From: JASEGV01 sp947085405
Lineage (GTDB): Bacteria > Bacteroidota > Ignavibacteria > UBA10030 > BY39
Length of the DNA stretch: 32,493 nt
Assembly: GCA_947085405.1 (NCBI GenBank)
Contig: CAMTWO010000012.1
Coordinates: 1 to 32,493, forward strand
Direction: 5' to 3'
The notes beneath the pieces are model-generated. The model ran no database searches. It was not told the origin of the DNA and worked only from the letters and a program-made list of their open reading frames with translations. Below are positions 16,138 to 23,844 of this stretch, piece after piece (position 1 is the stretch's first letter; every line of letters starts with the position of its first letter). A program made the position numbers and the translations under genes.

Positions 16138-17424
16138 TTACACCAACCTCCCTTCAAACGCTTTCTTTAAAATGCTTTGGCGCAGTGTTTCGCTTTGCTG
16201 CAGACTGGCGGTGATTGTTTCTTCTAATTTATCAGCGACACTCAAGCGGCTTTCGATTTCTTCTACGATGCGGTGTTGTTCTTCGAATGAACAGAGTGGA
16301 AATATGAGTTGCCCTAATTTTGTACCATTTACATTTGGTTGGCCGATTCCTACTTGTCCATCGGTTATTTGTCTCCAGTAATGAAGAGACTGGAAGTAAC
16401 TCCAGACGTATTTATCTAAAACGGTTTTGTTAAAACGTAGGCGTATCAAATAAGAAGCAAATATTGCCTCAGGAATCTGCCCTTTAATCAAAAAACTCTT
16501 GCCAACGGTTGCCCCTGTTCTTGCAAATACCAGATCACCATCATTTAGCAAATACTTATGCTTTATGTCGCTGCTAATTTTACAATATGGTACCTCTTTC
16601 CAATTAACTGAATTATCTTGTATATCAGTAATCCTTAAAAATTTTGGACCTACGGTTTCTTTGGAAGATGATTCTGTGTACCCATATTGAATGCTATCAG
16701 CAATCTCTTTTACCTTCACCCACTTCCATCCTTTCGGTAATTCCCCATTTTCCACTTTTGAATTTTTACTTTTGACTTTTGCATTGTTCGTCAGCTTTCC
16801 TTCAAACGCGTATTTCAGCACGGCTTGGCGATACACTTTTAGCTGATCGAGCGCGGTGTGCAGTTGCTCTTTCCCTTTTTCTAATTCGCTTAGGAGTTCT
16901 TCTAACTTTTCTACAATGCGGTGTTGCTCTGGAAGAGGTGGAAGAGAAATATCCATTTCTTCAATTTTACCGGAAGAAATATTTGGCTGGGCTCCTCCAT
17001 AGGCATCTTTTTCTATTTTTCTTTTTAACGAATTAATCTGATAAAAAAGAAAATTGTTGTTTAACAAATCCCGATTCAGAATTTGGAACTTACCTACACG
17101 CTGGTTTTGGTACGCTTTCTCATTGCCTTTGAATATCCCAAACTTTCCTGTAGTTGCACCAGACATTGCTACCAATATTTCATCTTTTAAAACAACATAA
17201 TCTTCATAATTTTCATTTTCACACACTCGTACAGAATTATCAGTACTAACAATACCATCATTGATGTCAGAAATCCTTATTACAGGAATTCCATTGTTCA
17301 TATAATCACTACTCTTAAATGCAAATCCATTTTTAAGTTTACACACCTCCCCCAACTTCACTAATTTCCAATCTTTTGGTAATCCGGTTTTCATTATTTT
17401 TGATATGTTATTCTTTTTCGTCAT
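16138..17424 (-). CDS. hsdS: Type I restriction-modification specificity subunit
   Basis: 428 residues with two target-recognition domains, each followed by a conserved coiled-coil spacer. TRD1 (about 14-165) begins 'LPKDWKLVKLGEV'; its spacer starts 'PPLPEQHRIVEKLEELL' and ends 'RQAVLKYAFEGKLT'. TRD2 (about 230-375) begins 'LPKGWKWVKVKEI'; its spacer starts 'EEQHRIVEEIESRL' and ends 'RQSILKKAFEGRLV'. The repeated architecture defines a bipartite DNA target; the target sequence cannot be read from the protein. Complete and intact. Its stop lies 10 nt before the AlbA_2 copy 2 start. A 331-bp repeat-filled gap separates it from the upstream AlbA_2 copy 1 gene, so it may be expressed from its own promoter. 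Confidence 0.95.
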   Translation of the reverse strand: MTKKNNISKIMKTGLPKDWKLVKLGEVCKLKNGFAFKSSDYMNNGIPVIRISDINDGIVSTDNSVRVCENENYEDYVVLKDEILVAMSGATTGKFGIFKGNEKAYQNQRVGKFQILNRDLLNNNFLFYQINSLKRKIEKDAYGGAQPNISSGKIEEMDISLPPLPEQHRIVEKLEELLSELEKGKEQLHTALDQLKVYRQAVLKYAFEGKLTNNAKVKSKNSKVENGELPKGWKWVKVKEIADSIQYGYTESSSKETVGPKFLRITDIQDNSVNWKEVPYCKISSDIKHKYLLNDGDLVFARTGATVGKSFLIKGQIPEAIFASYLIRLRFNKTVLDKYVWSYFQSLHYWRQITDGQVGIGQPNVNGTKLGQLIFPLCSFEEQHRIVEEIESRLSVADKLEETITASLQQSETLRQSILKKAFEGRLV

Positions 17425-17429
17425 TTATT

Positions 17430-17544
17430 CATCCCAACGGGATGATATGTTTATAGCCAACGACAAACGATGTTGTTCGACCCCAATGGCCTGCCCGCCG
17501 TCTCGCTTTGCGGGACTATGGTAGGCGGGGGTCGTATGTTATTT
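17430..17544 (+). repeat. Composite two-hairpin repeat, copy 1 (with nested insertion)
   Basis: Hairpin A is CATCCC-AAC-GGGATG (17430-17444). ATGTTTATAG follows at 17447-17456, then a 21-nt spacer ending TGTT, then hairpin B with arms CGACCCC (17478-17484) and GGGGTCG (17528-17534), then ATGTTATTT. The 43-nt interior of hairpin B is itself an inverted repeat with arms CCCGCC (17494-17499) and GGCGGG (17524-17529), which looks like a second small repeat inserted in the loop. The same order and spacer length recur at 22261-22335 on the other strand. Confidence 0.8.
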
Positions 17545-17570
17545 GTGGATATTCTTTTCTATAAACATTC

Positions 17571-17585
17571 GATGCCTTCGGCATC
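17571..17585. repeat. Short hairpin with UUCG loop
   Basis: GATGC-C(TTCG)G-GCATC is a perfect stem closed by a cUUCGg tetraloop, one of several UNCG-type hairpins in the intergenic gaps of this window. Confidence 0.7.
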
Positions 17586-17667
17586 GCTCATTCATCATTG
17601 TTCGTTTATCGTTCATAATTCATCATTGCTTCACTCTTTGGGTAATTCCATTCCTTCAATCATTGTT

Positions 17668-17751
17668 ATCAAATAACCATCAAATAATATTTATCGAAAA
17701 TAGGGCAATTACGCTCGTTTCTTCTCGCAAAATCAAATAACCATCAAATAA
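17668..17751. repeat. Pair of 20-bp perfect direct repeats
   Basis: ATCAAATAACCATCAAATAA occurs at 17668-17687 and again at 17732-17751, with period 64. Each unit also contains the 9-mer ATCAAATAA twice. The right copy ends 4 nt from the stop codon of AlbA_2 copy 1. Confidence 0.85.
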
Positions 17752-17755
17752 GATT

Positions 17756-19204
17756 TTACGCCCAAAATGGTATATAACTGGCATACTTCCTTGACTTACT
17801 ATTCGGGTCATCGTCCTTGACCAGTGCTTCTTCTATTGTTTCTTTTATTATTCTGGAAGCTATGGCAGAATTCTGGACTTCAATTTTAAACCGATCACGC
17901 AAACTTTGATTCGTCATTTTTTCGTTTGAAACATATTTGAGGCAGCAATGCTGGTAACATGCGCGAATACGATCGTTTTTCTCCATAGCATTCAATGCTT
18001 TCGGTGCATACAACACTGCTTTGGTATGTTTTTCCGACGCAATAAAATCGGGTGCTGGTAATTGGAATATCTCGGAATACGCTATGACCTTATCAATACC
18101 GCTTCCCTTCTCTTCGCAAATACCGATACGTCTCATAAACGCGGCAAGTGCTTCGTTACGGCTTTGGTATTCATCAATAAAACGAATGGGAGTAATAAGT
18201 GGAAGTCCGGGATTAGTAATTTCAATCCGGTCGGAAAATATTTCAATCATTGGTCCCGTTCCGGCAATACCGAAATCCTGATGGATTAAAGCATTGGCAA
18301 CCAATTCGCGAACGGCAATTTCCGGATACACACGAACGGTCTCTCTAATTGCAGATTTGATGGCTTCGTTTGTAGGCAACTGATCGTTGATAAAATTGAC
18401 CAATAATTCAAATGCAACCGCATATCCCTTTACACCGGTTTGATCTTTGAGTGTTTCAATTTTGTTGTTACTTTTATAGACAACAACACGCGGCGCTTTG
18501 CGAGCAAGAGAAGAAAACTTAGTCAGGTCTTTGGCAAAAAGTATTCCGCCAAGGTTTGTTATAGAATATTGTACATTCCGTTCAATTAATTGTTCGGATT
18601 GAAGTTTTTCCAATACTCCATTGCGTGATGTCGGATAAGGAAGTTTCAATAATTCAAAAAATGCCTGCGTATCTAAAAGTGCAATCACTTCATCAGCCGT
18701 AACACCGGAAAGAGCAATTTCCTTTTCAAATGGAATATGCGGTTCTTTGTTCCATATTTTTCTTTCCTTTTCGGGGAACTCATTGAGCAAACGGGTGATA
18801 GTTCCTATTCTAATATATGCCTTGTGCATAAAATCAACCGGCTGATTTCGTGTTGCCTCAATTTCAAAAATAGCAACCGATTTGCCTTCTTTCTCAAATT
18901 CGTGAACAAAAAAATCAACTCGTGGATTTAGTCGCTGAGCCAACCAATGAATAATTTCTTCGTTGCCTTTTTTGTGTTGAGTAGGTTTAAAATCAGTTCC
19001 AAGAATTCTATGTGTAGAATTTTCTATCCCGAATATCAGATAACCGTGTTTTTGATTATTCAGACACGCACCATTAGATAACGCCGACAATAATTCTCCA
19101 ACTTCCTCCGGTGAATGAAAATTATGTTTGAATTCTACCCATTCAGATTCTTTTGGGAGTTTCAACAATTGGTTCAGAAAAAGTTTTATATCTTCGTTAC
19201 CCAT
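17756..19204 (-). CDS. AlbA_2/Schlafen-type ATP-binding protein (locus copy 1)
   Basis: 482 residues. The AlbA_2 domain (about 15-135) has 'ESEWVEFKHNFHSPEEVGELLSALSN' and 'HGYLIFGIENSTHRILGTDF', the family's usual opening. The middle resembles RecG-like/HATPase_c_4 proteins ('REPVxxYPE...RELVANALIHQDFG', 'ITNPGLP', 'EKGSGIDKVI'). The C-terminus is probably a winged helix ('NEKMTNQSLRDRFKIE'). It is distinct from copy 2: shorter, without the tetrapeptide array. It starts 6 nt after hsdR, so the two are co-transcribed. Comparable genes interrupt type I restriction loci in other bacteria (for example the rlo genes of Campylobacter), but their role is unresolved. Confidence 0.85.
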   Translation of the reverse strand: MGNEDIKLFLNQLLKLPKESEWVEFKHNFHSPEEVGELLSALSNGACLNNQKHGYLIFGIENSTHRILGTDFKPTQHKKGNEEIIHWLAQRLNPRVDFFVHEFEKEGKSVAIFEIEATRNQPVDFMHKAYIRIGTITRLLNEFPEKERKIWNKEPHIPFEKEIALSGVTADEVIALLDTQAFFELLKLPYPTSRNGVLEKLQSEQLIERNVQYSITNLGGILFAKDLTKFSSLARKAPRVVVYKSNNKIETLKDQTGVKGYAVAFELLVNFINDQLPTNEAIKSAIRETVRVYPEIAVRELVANALIHQDFGIAGTGPMIEIFSDRIEITNPGLPLITPIRFIDEYQSRNEALAAFMRRIGICEEKGSGIDKVIAYSEIFQLPAPDFIASEKHTKAVLYAPKALNAMEKNDRIRACYQHCCLKYVSNEKMTNQSLRDRFKIEVQNSAIASRIIKETIEEALVKDDDPNSKSRKYASYIPFWA

Positions 19205-19210
19205 AATTAT

Positions 19211-22003
19211 TTACGCTACCAACGCCTCATTCATCTCAATAATAATCTCATCCGTCTTTTCGCCGAACAACTCCCACATTTTTCCCAATCCGCCGTTATC
19301 GCCAAAAGGAGACAATGCAAAATCGTCTTTATCAATGTGGAAGCTGATCGCAATATGGTCTTTGATCATTCTCAGCCACTGCATTTGCTCTTCTGTAAAC
19401 TTGAGAGCGCCCGCCTGCTTTTTAAAAACCCAATCCTGAAAATTTTTATCAACAGTTTTATCATAGGGAGAAAGAACCTTATCAATGCCGGTTACTTTGC
19501 GAAGCAACGAGACGAGCGCAACTAATTCCGTTTTTGGCGAACTGCGTTGTGTTATGCCCGCTAAGGCAGTTTCTTGTTGTTCGTACGCATCCCACAATCT
19601 CAACGGTGCTAACGCCGGCTTATCGCTTTTCAGCTTATCTAATAATTCCTTTATCATTGCAAACGTAAGCTCGCGTCTGCGGAACGGCTGGTTATAGAAA
19701 ATCTGCAATGCAATAATTTCATTTTTGTTTGCTTCAATCCAAGCGGTGAACTCTTTTATTAACTCATCCGCCTTCGCTTTATTCTGTCCATCCCAGCCAA
19801 CATTGGTAAGAGTATCGCGGTTAACGGTATCAATCAGTTGCTCGTGCGTTTTGCGAACATTTTCGATGTATGTATTTAATTCTCCGGTGAATACTTTTGC
19901 AGCTTCATCGATGATTTTCGATTTCTGATTTTCGATTTTCGATTGTTTTTCTGACGGGCTGATATCGGGAAATTCTTTTTCAACAGAGCTTATAATTTCT
20001 TCTTCAACATCAGGATTGTAGGCATAAAGCAATTCTTTGGCGATTTGCGTCAGAGATTTGCCTTGTGTTTTCTCGATAATCTTCGCCCGCTCCTGATCGT
20101 TGATTTGTCTTTCAAGCCGTATCAAACGGTTTGCCAGCGAGGTAAATAAGTCTTCGTCTCTTGCCCCAACCGCAACAGCACCCAGCAAATCTTTTAATGG
20201 CACGGAAGGTTTCTTCTCTAACGGACGGCTGTCGGTCTTCAAACTTTTAGTAACACCAATGGCATCCACAATCACAAAATGGTCTTTGGTATATTTTGCG
20301 CTTGGAGTTACTTTCTTCAATTCGTCTAATGTAATCGTTCGAGTGCCGCGCCCTTTCATCTGCTCAAAATAGTTGCGGCTTTTTACATCGCGCATAAAGA
20401 ACAAACACTCTAACGGACGCACGTCTGTTCCCGTTGCAATCATATCTACGGTAACTGCAATACGCGGATAATAGTCGTTGCGGAATTGTGCGAGCGTGCT
20501 TTTCGGGTCATCGGCGGTGTAGGTAATCTTTTTGCAGAACTTATTTTCTTCCGCAAATTCCTCACGCACGATCTGTATAATGTCATCGGCATGCGAATCG
20601 GATTTTGCAAAGATAAGTGTTTTCGGAACTTCAAACTTCCCGTCTGCATCGAAGCGTTCAGGAAATATTTCAGGAAAACGCTCCTTCAACGTCTTCACAA
20701 TAAGACGGATTTGGTTGGTGTTCACGACAGATTCATCTAACTGCTTTGCAGAGTATGTAACATCTTCATCAGCTTGTAGCCAGCGTTTCTTGCGTGTAAG
20801 TTTATCGCGGTGGTCAACGTATTGCCCTTTCCAGACAACGCTTCCTTTTTTGGTAATATCGGTTTCGATGATGAAGACATCACTGCCGACATTCACACCG
20901 TCGGTAACGGCTTCTTCGTGCGTGTATTCGCTGACGATGTTTTGGTTGAAGAACCCAAATGTTCTGTTGTCCGGTGTTGCCGTAAGTCCGATCAGGAAGC
21001 TGTCGAAATAATCTAACACCTGTTTCCACAAATTGTAAATACTGCGGTGGCATTCATCAATAACGATGAAATCAAAAAACTCTATCGGAACCTTTTCGTT
21101 GTAAGCAACGGGCACCGGTTCTTTCGGTTGGAATTTGCGTTCGTTCGGATTTTCCTCTTCTGCGCTTTCGTCTAATTCGGTTTCTTTTAAAATTGAATAC
21201 AACCTCTGAATAGTGCTGATACAAACCTGCGCATCGCTTGGAACGAAACTGCTTCTTAATCGCTGAACGTTATACAACTCTGTGAATCTGCGATTATCGT
21301 CATTCGGCTGATACGCAAGAAATTCCTGCTCGGCTTGTTCGCATAAGTTTTTGGTATCGACTAAAAAAAGAATACGCTTGGCTCCCGCAAACTTGAGCAA
21401 ACGATACACGGCAGTAATAGCAGTAAATGTTTTTCCCGAACCTGTCGCCATTTGAATCAACGCGCGTGGACGGTTTTCTTTGAACGATACATCCAGCTTG
21501 GTGATTGCTTTAATCTGGCATTCACGCAAACCATCAGTCGGCAAATCAGGCAAACTCAATACTCGTTTACGAAGCGATGAACCTCTTTGTATCCATTCGC
21601 TGAATGTTTCGGGACGATGGAAGGAGAAGACTTCCCGAGAGCGAGGTTTAGGATCGGTATAATCGGTAAACCGGGTAACATCGCCAGTGCTTTCATACAA
21701 AAACACTAGCGGTTCGTTGTTCAAGTATTTCAGTTTAGAGATTGCGTATTCTTCTGTTTGAGATTCGTGAGTTGTTAAATGTATGCCTTCTTCTTTCCGC
21801 TTTGCTTCGATAACACCAACCGGTTTTTTATTCACAAAGAGAATATAATCAGCGGGTCCAATATCCGTTTGATATTCACGAACCGCAACACCCACACCTG
21901 CGCCAAGATTAATTTTATCCTTGGTTTGTATAACCCAGTCCGAAGCAATAAGTTGCTTGTCGATGTTATCCCTTGCTATTTGTTCCGGGTTTTGGTTAGG
22001 CAT
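19211..22003 (-). CDS. hsdR: Type I restriction endonuclease subunit (translocase/nuclease)
   Basis: 930 residues. The N-terminal PD-(D/E)xK nuclease domain has D52 in 'GPADYILF' and E66-A-K68. The superfamily 2 motor has Walker A 'MATGSGKT' (185-192), DECH box (316-319), 'LTATPDN' and the late motif 'QMKGRGTRT'. The C-terminal part (about 660-930) is of the EcoEI-type HsdR C-terminal domain and holds the helical contact to HsdM. It translocates DNA past unmodified sites and cuts at a distance. It is the first gene of the restriction locus; the ATG has no good Shine-Dalgarno. The upstream 533-bp gap should contain its promoter. The gene is intact. Confidence 0.95.
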   Translation of the reverse strand: MPNQNPEQIARDNIDKQLIASDWVIQTKDKINLGAGVGVAVREYQTDIGPADYILFVNKKPVGVIEAKRKEEGIHLTTHESQTEEYAISKLKYLNNEPLVFLYESTGDVTRFTDYTDPKPRSREVFSFHRPETFSEWIQRGSSLRKRVLSLPDLPTDGLRECQIKAITKLDVSFKENRPRALIQMATGSGKTFTAITAVYRLLKFAGAKRILFLVDTKNLCEQAEQEFLAYQPNDDNRRFTELYNVQRLRSSFVPSDAQVCISTIQRLYSILKETELDESAEEENPNERKFQPKEPVPVAYNEKVPIEFFDFIVIDECHRSIYNLWKQVLDYFDSFLIGLTATPDNRTFGFFNQNIVSEYTHEEAVTDGVNVGSDVFIIETDITKKGSVVWKGQYVDHRDKLTRKKRWLQADEDVTYSAKQLDESVVNTNQIRLIVKTLKERFPEIFPERFDADGKFEVPKTLIFAKSDSHADDIIQIVREEFAEENKFCKKITYTADDPKSTLAQFRNDYYPRIAVTVDMIATGTDVRPLECLFFMRDVKSRNYFEQMKGRGTRTITLDELKKVTPSAKYTKDHFVIVDAIGVTKSLKTDSRPLEKKPSVPLKDLLGAVAVGARDEDLFTSLANRLIRLERQINDQERAKIIEKTQGKSLTQIAKELLYAYNPDVEEEIISSVEKEFPDISPSEKQSKIENQKSKIIDEAAKVFTGELNTYIENVRKTHEQLIDTVNRDTLTNVGWDGQNKAKADELIKEFTAWIEANKNEIIALQIFYNQPFRRRELTFAMIKELLDKLKSDKPALAPLRLWDAYEQQETALAGITQRSSPKTELVALVSLLRKVTGIDKVLSPYDKTVDKNFQDWVFKKQAGALKFTEEQMQWLRMIKDHIAISFHIDKDDFALSPFGDNGGLGKMWELFGEKTDEIIIEMNEALVA

Positions 22004-22260
22004 TTGTTTTTAGTTTGGATTATTAGGTAGCAACTTACGAAAAATAGGCGAGAATGGCAATTTCAAATATTTGAATTTACTCTGGTTCATCAGATCGCAC
22101 ACCTTCCCAAACGAAGCGACGGGCAGGCTTTGTCATCGAGTTTGTGTAAAAAGTTTATAATTTGTTTTTACTCAGACTCTACCCTTTCGGGATTCTCCGC
22201 GATGACTATTACTTCTTTGAAATCTCTTAGAGAATTATTTATATTTTCACAAACAAAATA

Positions 22261-22335
22261 TCAACATTCCGCTCCTCCGGAGCGGGAACACGTTTTAGAA
22301 TACCTTGCTACAAACATGCGAGTCCTACGGACTCG
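22261..22335 (-). repeat. Composite two-hairpin repeat, copy 2
   Basis: Read on the minus strand: hairpin A CGAGTCC-GTA-GGACTCG (22335-22319), C, ATGTTTGTAG (22317-22308), a 21-nt spacer ending GTGTT (22307-22287), hairpin B CCCGCTCC..GGAGCGG (22286-22269), A, ATGTTGAT. Order, linker motif and spacer length match copy 1 exactly, while the hairpin arm sequences are completely different, as expected for a conserved structure. Confidence 0.8.
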
Positions 22336-22407
22336 ATTAATGGTAATAATGAAATACAAAGATAATATTGACTTCAGTGGGGTCTAATTGACAATTGTCC
22401 CAAAGGG

Positions 22408-22420
22408 ATGCCTTCGGCAT
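22408..22420. repeat. Short hairpin with UUCG loop
   Basis: ATGC-C(TTCG)G-GCAT. The same core is present at 17571-17585 and 31732-31744. Confidence 0.65.
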
Positions 22421-22472
22421 TAATTGCCAATTATCGATTGACAATTAATCAGGTTCACGACCTGATGCAAAC

Positions 22473-22503
22473 AAAAAAGGCAGTCCTGCCGAACTGCCTT
22501 TTT
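22473..22503 (-). terminator. Intrinsic terminator of the ahcY operon
   Basis: On the minus strand AAAAAGGCAGT, an 8-nt loop, ACTGCC and then TTTTTT: a 10-bp stem followed by a T-run, 33 nt after the ahcY stop. The stem's A-rich left flank means it may also stop plus-strand transcription. Confidence 0.9.
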
Positions 22504-22536
22504 AAATATCAACCAAATTAAAATATTCTACGCCGG

Positions 22537-23817
22537 CTATGTTCCTGACGAGTAATCATCCATATACTTTTTTTGTTCGGGAGTAAGTTTATCAATTTTT
22601 ATTCCCATCGTTTTTAATTTCAATTCAGCGATGTATTGGTCCTGCTCTACGGGTATATCGTGAACTCCGTTTTCGAGCCGCTGCCCTTTTTTATGAAGTT
22701 CAACAATTCGTAGCTGCGATAAAAATTGGTTAGCGAACGACATATCCATAACTTCCGAAGGATGCCCCTCTGCTGCGGCTAAATTCACTAATCTTCCTTG
22801 AGCTAATACGTAAATGCCTTTGCCGTTTTTAAGTGTGTATTCTTCGTTGTTAGGTCGAACATCCTTTTTAGAGCCCGATACTTTCTCCAATTCAACCAAA
22901 TTAATTTCACAATCGTAATGTCCGGTATTACAAACTATGGCGCCTTCTTTCATCATCTTGAAATGTCTTTCAACAATAACATCCTTCACACCTGTGGCTG
23001 TAATAAACACATCTCCGATTTTTGCGGCTTCATCCATAGTCATAACGCGCATACCGTCCAGATTAGCTTTGAGTGCGGCTGTAGGTTTTACTTCGGTTAT
23101 TATTACATTAGCGCCCATACCTTTTGCCCGCATTCCAACACCTTTGCCGCAGTGTCCGTAACCAGCAACTACAATATTTTTACCTGCAAGCAGTATGCTT
23201 GTTGCTCTTAAAATTCCGTCTAATGTCGATTGACCGGTTCCATAAACATTATCGAAATCCCATTTCGTTTCAGCATCATTCACAGCAATAACGGGATATT
23301 TTAAAGCTCCATCGTCAGCCATTGAACGTAAACGGTGAACTCCTGTAGTAGTTTCTTCAGTCCCTCCGATAACATATTTCTCTGCAAATTCGGGATGCTT
23401 ATTATGAATTGTAAAAATCAAATCTGCACCGTCATCCAAAGTTAAGTTCGGATGAAATTTCAGTGTCTCTTCGATGCACCAGTAAAAATCTTTTACCGAC
23501 ATTCCGTGCCAGGCAAAAATTGAAATGCCATTATGAGCGAGCGCCGCGGCAACTGAATCGTTTGTAGAAAGGGGGTTACAACCGCTCCAGCTCACCTCGG
23601 CGCCTGCTTCAACAAAAGTTTTAACGAGTACGGCAGTTTCTTTTGTAACGTGCAAACAGCCGGCTATTTTATAACCTTTGAATGGTTTTGTTTTACGATA
23701 CTTTTCCTGCAACGCCATCAACACAGGCATGCGCGATTCTGCCCAGTCGATTAATTTCTTTCCTTCTTTTGCTAATTTTATATCTTTAACTTTATACTTT
23801 CCAGCTTTATAATCCAT
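22537..23817 (-). CDS. ahcY: Adenosylhomocysteinase (S-adenosylhomocysteine hydrolase)
   Basis: The 426-residue enzyme reversibly splits S-adenosylhomocysteine into adenosine and homocysteine, relieving product inhibition of methyltransferases. Visible motifs are 'AGCLHVTKETAVLV' (substrate domain), 'WSGCNPLSTNDSVAAAL', 'NDAETKWDFDNVYGTGQS', the NAD-binding loop 'VVAGYGHCGKGVGMRAKGMGA' and the C-terminal 'AAAEGHPSEVMDMSFANQ'. The usual 'NxGHFDxEI' reads NTGHYDCEI. Length matches the compact form that lacks the roughly 40-residue insertion of many bacterial enzymes. It lies 27 nt after metK and ends in a strong terminator, so the two steps of the methyl cycle are co-expressed. Confidence 0.97.
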   Translation of the reverse strand: MDYKAGKYKVKDIKLAKEGKKLIDWAESRMPVLMALQEKYRKTKPFKGYKIAGCLHVTKETAVLVKTFVEAGAEVSWSGCNPLSTNDSVAAALAHNGISIFAWHGMSVKDFYWCIEETLKFHPNLTLDDGADLIFTIHNKHPEFAEKYVIGGTEETTTGVHRLRSMADDGALKYPVIAVNDAETKWDFDNVYGTGQSTLDGILRATSILLAGKNIVVAGYGHCGKGVGMRAKGMGANVIITEVKPTAALKANLDGMRVMTMDEAAKIGDVFITATGVKDVIVERHFKMMKEGAIVCNTGHYDCEINLVELEKVSGSKKDVRPNNEEYTLKNGKGIYVLAQGRLVNLAAAEGHPSEVMDMSFANQFLSQLRIVELHKKGQRLENGVHDIPVEQDQYIAELKLKTMGIKIDKLTPEQKKYMDDYSSGT

Positions 23818-23844
23818 ATTTTACCAATCTATTTTTATAATTGT

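Larger units (their letters stand above)
17425..17755. other. Gene-free gap inside the restriction locus, filled by repeats
   Basis: This 331-bp stretch between AlbA_2 copy 1 and hsdS holds, left to right, a composite two-hairpin element (17430-17544), a UUCG-type hairpin (17571-17585) and a pair of 20-bp direct repeats (17668-17687 and 17732-17751). Short plus-strand ORFs across it are not credible. A promoter for hsdS could lie here, but I see no convincing -35/-10 pair. Confidence 0.7.
22004..22536. other. Gene-free gap upstream of hsdR, rich in hairpins
   Basis: The 533-bp interval carries CCCTTTCGGG (about 22181), composite repeat copy 2 (22261-22335), a UUCG hairpin (22408-22420), two ATTGACAATT copies (about 22387 and 22437), an inverted repeat ATCAGGT/ACCTGAT (about 22448-22466) and the ahcY terminator (22473-22503). 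No plausible gene is visible. The first 200 bases before the hsdR start are the likely promoter zone, but I cannot mark a promoter with confidence. Confidence 0.7.

Noticed and set aside
16128..16157. TTG start that lengthens AlbA_2 copy 2 by ten residues
   Set aside because: It would overlap the hsdS stop region, begins with an atypical 'KGGWCKNLY' and uses a rare start; the ATG at 16127 begins exactly at the conserved AlbA_2 domain.
16138..17424. hsdS as a pseudogene or truncated half-subunit
   Set aside because: Both target-recognition domains and both spacer repeats are present with no stop or frameshift.
20532..21011. A 159-residue plus-strand ORF
   Set aside because: It lies wholly antisense inside hsdR, whose motifs are unmistakable, and its translation has no recognisable domain or ribosome-binding site. 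Similar antisense ORFs at 8288-8707, 4107-4460 and 15823-16170 were dropped for the same reason.
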